Assembly (NCBI GenBank): GCA_002310035.1
Contig: DBYC01000050.1
Span: 1 to 38,419, forward strand
Origin: a bacterium UBP6_UBA1196
GTDB taxonomy: Bacteria; UBP6; UBA1177
Direction: 5' to 3'
Length of the DNA: 38,419 nt
The notes beneath the pieces were generated by a model. That model did not search any database. It was not told the origin of the DNA and worked only from the letters and a program-made list of their open reading frames with translations. The translations under genes were made by a program, and so were the position numbers. Below, piece by piece: positions 32,928-38,419 of the stretch. Position 1 is the stretch's first letter; each line of letters opens with the position of its first letter.

Positions 32928-32955
32928 ATAATACCCGTTTGGCGTTTCCAGTCAA
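32928..32955 (-). promoter_or_regulatory. Promoter of the polyketide synthase gene
   Basis: Minus-strand TTGACT (32950-32955), 16-bp spacer, TATTAT (32928-32933), about 47 bp before the ATG. Confidence 0.6.
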
Positions 32956-32977
32956 TTATTCAAAAAATACATTTGTT

Positions 32978-33005
32978 TTGCCTTATTTTTATCCCTCTGT
33001 ATAAT
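32978..33005 (+). promoter_or_regulatory. Promoter of the AsmA-like/GT51 gene
   Basis: TTGCCT (32978-32983), 16-bp spacer, TATAAT (33000-33005). It is divergent from the polyketide synthase promoter, with the -35 boxes about 22 bp apart. Confidence 0.55.
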
Positions 33006-33049
33006 CCCCCGCTTTTGTGTTTTCCGTATTGAGGGGAATCGTCTTTTCT

Positions 33050-34858
33050 ATGAACAGATCTGCAAAAAAAACAATATCGGTTATAGTGTTTCTGGTCATC
33101 GCCGCAGCAGCTTCCGTTTTCACGATAATTCAGGCTGCAAGCGGTAAAATGGATGAACTTTCATCCCGGATAAGCGATCTGATAAGAAAAAAATACGGAG
33201 TGGAAATTTCCGTCCCGGAAATGAAGCCTTCGTTTTTCCCTCCTGAAATCCATTTTAAGAAAATCGTCATAGAGGCAGCGGCGTCAAAGCAAGCACTTGC
33301 GGAACTTAACGGCTGCACGCTTTCTGATTTGTGGGAACTCGTTTTTTCAAGCGACAAAAAAATAAAGCTGAATTGTGAAAAAAGTATTTTTTACACAGAC
33401 GATCATGCAAAAATATTATATTTTTTAAACAAAGCCGCTGATAAAAACCAAACTTCCGTCAGCAACGGAAAGAGTGAAAAGACAGCTAATTTTTCTTTTC
33501 ACTTCGCAACTGAAGCGACCCTGCTTTTTGCCGGGAATCCGATAAAATTCATGCTGGATTCCGATTTTTCGCATCAAAGGGCGGCTCTGAATTTTAAAGA
33601 GTTTGAAAACAACAGCAGCGGGACCGCGGAACTCGTCGTTTTCCTTGATTCAAAAAAAGCTTCACTGCGCCTTGACGGAATCGAGCTGGAAAAATACCGT
33701 GACTTTATAAAAGAAACGACCTCTTTCGACATTTCGAAAGGAAAGATCACATCTTTTCTTGAAATCGAAAAGAAAAACGATGACGAACTTTTGTGCAAAA
33801 ACGACATTTCCGTCGAAAATATCGCGTTTTTCCACCCCCTGCTTGATTCCGAAACTTTTACACTGCCGCTTCTGCGATTCAAAGGGGGAATTCTGCTGAA
33901 CACCAGAGAAAAATCACTTCACATTACAGGTTCAGATGTTTCGCTTGGCGGAATAAATGCAAAAATATCAGCGACTTACAACGAAGGATCCTTGGATTTT
34001 TCAATAAAGACCGAATCGGCAGGACTCAACAAACTGGAAACACTGATCCATAATTCCGTGTTTGAAAACTATCTGTTCGGAGGCTCCCTCGAGCTTTCTG
34101 CGGAATACTCTAAAAAAAGCGATGAACCGCCGCTTTTCTCGGTAAGCGGAAACCTTTCCGACCCGAAGCAGCTTTCGGACAGGCTGGACTACCTGAAAAA
34201 GGGTTTCGAATATGATTTCATCAACGAAAACGGCATCAAAAGAACAATATTCGTCGGTGAATCCAATCCGCATTTCACACCGTTCGCCATGCTTCCGCAG
34301 CATCTGGTATGGGCTGTGGTAATTTCGGAAGATGCCGGATTTTTCCTTCACAACGGGATCGACTTTCAGGAACTCAACGCCGCTGTGAACGACAACATCC
34401 AGAATCACAGGCTGCGCGGCGGCTCGACGATCCCTCAGCAGCTTGCAAAGAACCTTTTTCTGAGCAGAGAAAAGACCCTTCTCCGCAAACTGCGCGAAGT
34501 CCTGCTTTCGATAGAACTTGACGCGACACTTTCCAAGGAACGCCTTCTGGAAATCTATTTCAACATTGTCGAATGGGCTCCCGGCATTTTCGGAATAGCC
34601 GATGCCGCAGAATATTACTTCGCGAAAAGACCGGAAGATCTCACCGCGCTCGAATCGGCCTACCTCGCCTCGGTCATCCCGGGACCGTCAAAATACCACT
34701 ATCAGTTTCTGACAAAAAACGTGAGCGAAAACTGGTACAAAAATCTCTTCAGACTCCTCGGGATAATGAACACGACAGGGCACCTTTCCGATGAGGAATA
34801 CGAAAAAGCGCTTTATCAGACGCTGATTTTCAGAGAAAACGAAGAAGAACAGTTCTAA
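33050..34858 (+). CDS. Membrane-anchored peptidoglycan transglycosylase with AsmA-like region
   Basis: A 602-residue inner-membrane protein. One N-terminal helix (about 8-28) anchors a large periplasmic part. Residues about 40-390 are beta-rich and lack enzyme motifs; they resemble AsmA-like lipid-handling domains. The C-terminal 200 residues are a GT51 glycosyltransferase: ISEDAGFF (E427, D428), GGSTIPQQLAKN (457-468), the SIELDATLSKERLLEIYFN block and the SAYLASVIPGP block. It would polymerise lipid II glycan chains, like MtgA, with no transpeptidase domain. Start at ATG 33050; the nearest GAGGGG is 13 bp away, so the start is less certain than most. GTG 33017 would give 11 more residues. 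Confidence 0.9.
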   Translation: MNRSAKKTISVIVFLVIAAAASVFTIIQAASGKMDELSSRISDLIRKKYGVEISVPEMKPSFFPPEIHFKKIVIEAAASKQALAELNGCTLSDLWELVFSSDKKIKLNCEKSIFYTDDHAKILYFLNKAADKNQTSVSNGKSEKTANFSFHFATEATLLFAGNPIKFMLDSDFSHQRAALNFKEFENNSSGTAELVVFLDSKKASLRLDGIELEKYRDFIKETTSFDISKGKITSFLEIEKKNDDELLCKNDISVENIAFFHPLLDSETFTLPLLRFKGGILLNTREKSLHITGSDVSLGGINAKISATYNEGSLDFSIKTESAGLNKLETLIHNSVFENYLFGGSLELSAEYSKKSDEPPLFSVSGNLSDPKQLSDRLDYLKKGFEYDFINENGIKRTIFVGESNPHFTPFAMLPQHLVWAVVISEDAGFFLHNGIDFQELNAAVNDNIQNHRLRGGSTIPQQLAKNLFLSREKTLLRKLREVLLSIELDATLSKERLLEIYFNIVEWAPGIFGIADAAEYYFAKRPEDLTALESAYLASVIPGPSKYHYQFLTKNVSENWYKNLFRLLGIMNTTGHLSDEEYEKALYQTLIFRENEEEQF

Positions 34859-34930
34859 ACTTTACAACAAAGACAGAAACAGCTTTTTCATTCTTAAATT
34901 CAACAAAAACTGTGAGGAAAACAAAAAAGA

Positions 34931-35007
<77 letters not shown>

Positions 35008-35025
35008 GTCTCGATTGTGAAAGAA

Positions 35026-35101
35026 TGGTAGGCGCTGCAGGGTTCGAACCTGCGACCACCGGCTTGTAAGGCCGATGCTCTCCCAGCTGAGCTAAGCGCC
35101 C
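35026..35101 (-). tRNA. tRNA-Val (anticodon UAC)
   Basis: A 76-nt cloverleaf with encoded CCA (35026-35028). Acceptor GGGCGCT/AGCGCCT begins with a G-U pair, D stem is GCTC/GAGC, anticodon loop is CTTACAA, and the T arm is GCAGG-TTCGAAC-CCTGC. The anticodon stem has one T-G wobble at its outer end. Discriminator is A. Confidence 0.97.
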
Positions 35102-35114
35102 ATCAGCGGCAAGG

Positions 35115-35142
35115 AATATAGCTGAAATTTCTTTGAAGTCAA
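35115..35142 (-). promoter_or_regulatory. Promoter of the tRNA-Val/tRNA-Asp pair
   Basis: Minus-strand TTGACT (35137-35142), 16-bp spacer, TATATT (35115-35120), about 14 bp before the mature tRNA-Val 5' end. The stretch after the -10 (CCTTGCCGC) is GC-rich, as is usual at stringently controlled stable-RNA promoters. Confidence 0.65.
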
Positions 35143-35186
35143 ATAAAAAATGAAAATTTTTGGAATAAGATAGCAATTAGTTGAAT

Positions 35187-35435
35187 TTATTTGAAAAAAT
35201 CAGACAAATCAAGAGGCGGGAGCTCACCTTTCTTTTCGACCAAAGAAGCTCTCGTCTTTTCAAGAGCCTCTTTCACGTCTTCCGGCATGCCAGAAGCGCA
35301 GAAAGCCTCGATCTCGTCACGCAGGGCGTTGTATTTTTTCGCCAGCAGTTCCCATTCGAAGGCGCTTTTGCACAGCATTATCCTTACATCGATGTCACTG
35401 AGCGATTTCATCAGAATCTTAATATCTTGAAGCAT
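35187..35435 (-). CDS. Small protein of unknown function
   Basis: An 82-residue, mostly helical soluble protein with no motif that I recognise. The C-terminus (PPLDLSDFFK) is short and acidic-hydrophobic. The ATG at 35433-35435 follows GGAG, 12 bp after the stop of the larger unknown gene upstream, so it is the last gene of a three-gene set with it and the small secreted protein. Possibly an adaptor for its neighbour. Confidence 0.7.
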   Translation of the reverse strand: MLQDIKILMKSLSDIDVRIMLCKSAFEWELLAKKYNALRDEIEAFCASGMPEDVKEALEKTRASLVEKKGELPPLDLSDFFK

Positions 35436-35447
35436 CTTCGACTCCGC

Positions 35448-36452
35448 CTAACCTTTCGATTTCTTCCAGTTTTCGAATGTCGGGATATCGAACGCCGAAA
35501 TGTAGTAATTCGTCAGATATTCCTTGAACTTGTCGGAATCGGAAAGCACTTTGAAACCGTATTTTTTGTCGATGTATTTGACCGCTTCCATGTAGATTTT
35601 GTCGAAATTCGCCCTTCCGACGCGCATTTTAGCCTTGTCGATCTCGAGGCTGACGAAAGTTTTGTAGGATTTGTACATTTCGTCGTTTTCCATCCCTTCG
35701 ACCGGTTTTCCTGGAATATCCTCCTCATGCTGCGTTTCAGCTTCTTCTTTTGGTTCAGGTTTCGCTTTAGCCGCTTTCGGAGCAGGATTTACGGCCTTTT
35801 TGGGTGCCGGTTTTTCGGGCTGTCTCGGAGCCGGTTTCGCCGTGCTGAGTTTGTTCATAGTATCTTCGTCAAACGGAACATAGAGAACGAAAGTCTTCTG
35901 GTTTTCGGTCAGCTGTTCGAGCAGAAGAAGCCCGTAAGCCGCCAGATTGTTGCCGAGTTCCTCGAATTCAGCCGTAGAAAGCGCGTCAAGTCCTATTTTG
36001 CGTTTCAGAGTACCGCCCCAGTAGCCGTAATTCTTTTTCTGGTCGGCAGCAAAGCAGTAAAGTTTCATAAAGCATGCGTATTCCTCAAGCGGAAGCATTT
36101 TTATAAGCTCGGAAAGCTCTTTCGGAACAGTGATGAATTCCTGATTCTTTTTGTATGTAAATCTCACGAATTCAAGGTTGTTCGCGATCGGATAGATCTC
36201 TTTTTTGCGCGGTTTTTCGCGGACTTCCGCAACTTCTTCCTTCTTTTCCGGCTCTGGCATCTCTTCTTTTACGACCGGCTTTTCCTCAACTTTCGGAGCC
36301 TGCTGCTCGACTTTCACTTCAATATTTTTCACATTTTCAGGAACCTGCTGTCCAGACTTCTTTTCGCTATCCTTCTCGACCTCGACCATCTGAAAAATGT
36401 AGTCTTTGACCTCTTTTTTAACAGCATCTCTGATGTTTTTGATAAGCCCCAT
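35448..36452 (-). CDS. Two-domain protein of unknown function with Lys/Pro/Glu linkers
   Basis: A 334-residue soluble protein that I do not recognise. Four parts are visible: an N-terminal charged helix (1-25), a Glu/Lys/Pro linker (about 30-88), a folded block (about 92-205, with YACFMKLYCFAADQKKNYG and ALSTAEFEELGNNLAAYGLL, which could be winged-helix-like), a second Lys/Pro/Ala linker (about 208-245), and a helical C-terminal block (about 250-334). No signal peptide. The start codon context GCGGAGGAAAATATG is the same as that of the two LamG-like lipoproteins. Function unknown. Confidence 0.8.
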   Translation of the reverse strand: MGLIKNIRDAVKKEVKDYIFQMVEVEKDSEKKSGQQVPENVKNIEVKVEQQAPKVEEKPVVKEEMPEPEKKEEVAEVREKPRKKEIYPIANNLEFVRFTYKKNQEFITVPKELSELIKMLPLEEYACFMKLYCFAADQKKNYGYWGGTLKRKIGLDALSTAEFEELGNNLAAYGLLLLEQLTENQKTFVLYVPFDEDTMNKLSTAKPAPRQPEKPAPKKAVNPAPKAAKAKPEPKEEAETQHEEDIPGKPVEGMENDEMYKSYKTFVSLEIDKAKMRVGRANFDKIYMEAVKYIDKKYGFKVLSDSDKFKEYLTNYYISAFDIPTFENWKKSKG

Positions 36453-36463
36453 ATTTTCCTCCG

Positions 36464-36877
36464 CTAATTTATTTCGAACTTAAAATTTTTCATTGCGCAT
36501 TTTTCCGCGAGCCCTGTCTTCTCGTTGTAATAGCAGACAGGCAGCGTTATTTTTGTGAAAGACTCGCCGAAACCAGATGTGTAAACAGCCTTTCCTTCCT
36601 TGTTTTTGATAAAGAAATCACGCTCTATTCTGCCGAGTTCATTTTTCGCTTTATCTGAGAAAACGAACTTATACGGCGCATCTTCATTTGTGTTAAACTT
36701 TGTGTTTTTTCCGTAAGTTATCGTATATACCACATTTTTCCCTGATTTTGCGAAAACGACATCTACAACCGGGGAATTTGATTCGTCAGCAGAAACGCCG
36801 AACGGAACCAAAACAGCGAAAAACATCAGTAAAACCGGAAATTTACTGAATAAAAACCGCTTGAAAAAACCATTCAT
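36464..36877 (-). CDS. Small secreted protein, possibly DsbD-N-like
   Basis: A 137-residue exported protein. The signal peptide has basic residues, a hydrophobic core LLMFFAVLVPFG, and a likely cut after VSA. The mature part is a small beta-rich domain ending in LPVCYYNEKTG then CAMKNFKFEI. Two Cys near the end in this C-x(10)-C arrangement recall the periplasmic N-terminal domain of DsbD-like proteins, but similarity is weak and I do not assign a function. ATG 36875-36877 follows AGGAG at 6 bp; the TTG at 36883 is less likely. It ends 11 bp before the next gene. Confidence 0.78.
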   Translation of the reverse strand: MNGFFKRFLFSKFPVLLMFFAVLVPFGVSADESNSPVVDVVFAKSGKNVVYTITYGKNTKFNTNEDAPYKFVFSDKAKNELGRIERDFFIKNKEGKAVYTSGFGESFTKITLPVCYYNEKTGLAEKCAMKNFKFEIN

Positions 36878-36985
36878 TTTCAACTCCTCAAAAAAACAAA
36901 ACGCGGCAATTATACTCGAAAATCAGAAAAATGCGAGAAGAAAAAAAAGGAAAAAGCTATTTTAAGGGAATTGGATTAAATGAGA

Positions 36986-38419
36986 TTATTCTTCGGGATA
37001 AACGAACTCAAAGTCGTCAACAGTGATGTCGATTCCGTTCTTTCCGTATTTGAACTCAAATTTGCAGGTTTTGCTGTTCCAGAACGATTCCGTTATTTCT
37101 GTACCTAAAACAAGGCTTACGGTATCGTTCCAGCTTACTTTTGAATAGCTGTTGTTTGTAGCATTCTCAAATTTCGATGAATTCCAGTTATAAAATTTCT
37201 GACTGCCTCCGCAGTTGAGGTTGATCGAAATTTGTGAATTAGCATCGTTTGTCGTGAGTTTGAAATTGAGTTTTGTAGGAATCAAAGTGTCTTCCGTTGT
37301 TATAAATTCAGGAGTATCAAAAGCATAGCCGGCCTTGCCTGCACTTGCATGGACAGCTGTCAGAGCTCTGTTGCTTTCAGAACCTGCCTGTGTAAAAGTA
37401 GTACCTGTTTTTGCAACCCAGCCTGTCGGAGTTGAGTCGTCTTCCCACTGTGAAATGTCTGCATTCGGAATCTGCACGCGCAGAAGCGGGGAAATTGTTG
37501 CCGTTCCCTTATTTACTGCATATGTCCAGTTTTTTCCGTTGTCGGCGCTGAATCTGAAAGCATAGTCATATTCGCCTTTGTCTTTAAACATATGGGTGTA
37601 TTTATATTCGTCGTTGTTGCCGAATTCCGAATTTTCTACGGCGTTGACTTTTGCATCATACCAAGTGTAGTCTTTAAAATCTGCTCCTTTAGCTCCGACT
37701 CCGAACTGAGCTCTGACACCCATAATGAATTCCGATCTGTTTACAGTCTTATCGGTAAGTCCTTTTATCCAAACTCTGCCGTAGAATGTATCGGTTGTTC
37801 CTGCTACCGCATTGACCGAGGTCGGCCACTGTGTGTTCGCCCAGCCTACAGTATAGGTGTGGGATCCACCACAAGTACCGCCGTAGTAAACAGGTTCAAA
37901 ATCATCAATAATTATTGATGTGTCACCACCGTAAGTGGTTTTATTGCCGGTTCTTATTCTGATATGCAGTTCGTCAGTTCCCGGCCAATAACTGTCAAGT
38001 TCAGGACCGAACACGATGTATGTGTCATGCATCTCGGTATCTCCGAAATCGACAGTCGGTTTGAAGTCATAAGTTGTATGATTTGTAGAGTTATCCAGAA
38101 CAAATACTCTCTGGTCTTTATCCCAGTTGTATGCGTAGAAAACTTGGTTGCTGCCGGTTCCCCATGAAACAGCTATTGAAAAATGGGACGGTTTGAGAGT
38201 CGCCAGTCTGAAATGAATTCCGACCGGAACTTCAGCATTATCCGGTGATTCGATAAAACTTGAAGTCAAAACTTCCTGATTACCCTCATAAGATGCATCG
38301 ATTCGGAGAGCGTCGTTGACATTGGCGTAGGTTACACCTGTTCCGACAGATCCGCGTTTATTCCAACCTACCGGTGTTTCTTCATCAGTCCATTCGCTGA
38401 AATCATTGTTCTGGAACTG
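36986..38419 (-). CDS. Partial secreted repeat protein with CBM-like modules
   Basis: The frame stays open to the window edge, so the N-terminus is missing; a TTG at 38267-38269 is not a real start. The 477 residues present contain two copies of a beta-sandwich-like module opening with NxDxSxW followed by a TPxGW: the first at the window edge (about residues 4-150), the second about 320-477. Between them lies a domain of the type GTTDTFYGRVWIKGLTD ... DYAFRFSADNGKNWTY, also known to me from large secreted deltaproteobacterial proteins. The modules resemble carbohydrate-binding folds. Role likely extracellular binding; any catalytic domain would lie beyond the window. Confidence 0.8.
   Translation of the reverse strand, partial: QFQNNDFSEWTDEETPVGWNKRGSVGTGVTYANVNDALRIDASYEGNQEVLTSSFIESPDNAEVPVGIHFRLATLKPSHFSIAVSWGTGSNQVFYAYNWDKDQRVFVLDNSTNHTTYDFKPTVDFGDTEMHDTYIVFGPELDSYWPGTDELHIRIRTGNKTTYGGDTSIIIDDFEPVYYGGTCGGSHTYTVGWANTQWPTSVNAVAGTTDTFYGRVWIKGLTDKTVNRSEFIMGVRAQFGVGAKGADFKDYTWYDAKVNAVENSEFGNNDEYKYTHMFKDKGEYDYAFRFSADNGKNWTYAVNKGTATISPLLRVQIPNADISQWEDDSTPTGWVAKTGTTFTQAGSESNRALTAVHASAGKAGYAFDTPEFITTEDTLIPTKLNFKLTTNDANSQISINLNCGGSQKFYNWNSSKFENATNNSYSKVSWNDTVSLVLGTEITESFWNSKTCKFEFKYGKNGIDITVDDFEFVYPEE

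Noticed and set aside
36909..36914. TATAAT on the minus strand before the small secreted protein gene
   Set aside because: No -35-like sequence lies 15-19 bp upstream, so it is too weak to call a promoter.
38267..38269. TTG start for the last gene
   Set aside because: No ribosome binding site is present, and the frame continues to the window edge encoding the start of a duplicated module.

Overview
The window reads as an ordinary chromosomal stretch of a Gram-negative bacterium, densely coded on both strands with gaps mostly under 150 bp. Several signs point, tentatively, to an anaerobic deltaproteobacterial or Myxococcota-like lineage. These are lipoproteins whose lipobox is followed by long Asp/Ser linkers, a HEAT-like protein of a type I associate with that group, an RnfB-type iron-sulfur protein beside RseC, a transglycosylase with an AsmA-like front half, and secreted beta-sandwich repeat proteins. 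Nothing in the sequence fixes the species. No phage, transposase, CRISPR array or rRNA was seen. Family assignments rest on motifs read by eye; no database search was run.

Layout. Bases 1-7.7 kb: a DEAD-box RNA helicase (+), then minus-strand genes for a Bcp-type peroxiredoxin, an ABC-2 exporter (ATPase and permease), an NAD-dependent epimerase, an acidic lipoprotein, RsmI, a YraN-family protein and SmpB; the last five form a tight run starting at smpB. Bases 7.8-12.2 kb (+): a three-gene unit with a UbiA-like prenyltransferase, an unrecognised protein, and an 820-residue fusion of acyl-AMP ligase, acyl carrier domain and PlsC acyltransferase. Bases 12.2-19.2 kb (-): MutS2, a long Xaa-Pro aminopeptidase, and two paralogous LamG-like lipoproteins with duplicated promoter regions. 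Bases 19.4-21.8 kb (+): dual-specificity-type phosphatase, YggS and Tgt. Bases 21.8-24.4 kb (-): RseC-like protein, RnfB, PepT.

Bases 24.5-31 kb (+): a MoxR ATPase, a secreted calcineurin-like phosphoesterase, a Gly-rich lipoprotein and the HEAT-like protein. Bases 31-33 kb (-): a type III polyketide synthase overlapping or abutting an RsuA/RluB-type pseudouridine synthase. Bases 33-34.9 kb (+): the AsmA-like/GT51 protein. Bases 34.9-35.1 kb (-): tRNA-Val and tRNA-Asp. Bases 35.2-38.4 kb (-): two cytoplasmic proteins of unknown function, a small secreted protein, and a repeat protein cut by the window edge.

The most notable points are: (1) a tandem array of 16-bp repeats lying against the -35 box of the phosphatase-yggS-tgt promoter, with a 17-bp core that recurs 17.6 kb away; (2) several other gene-end spacers made of short CG-containing repeats; (3) the UbiA/unknown/ligase-ACP-PlsC unit, in which UbiA lacks two of the three usual first-motif aspartates; (4) a family of exported proteins sharing an acidic low-complexity stalk whose coding DNA is itself tandemly repeated. 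Visible promoters mostly have TTGNCT-like -35 boxes and a 16-bp spacer, so the normal sigma70-type signals are readable here.
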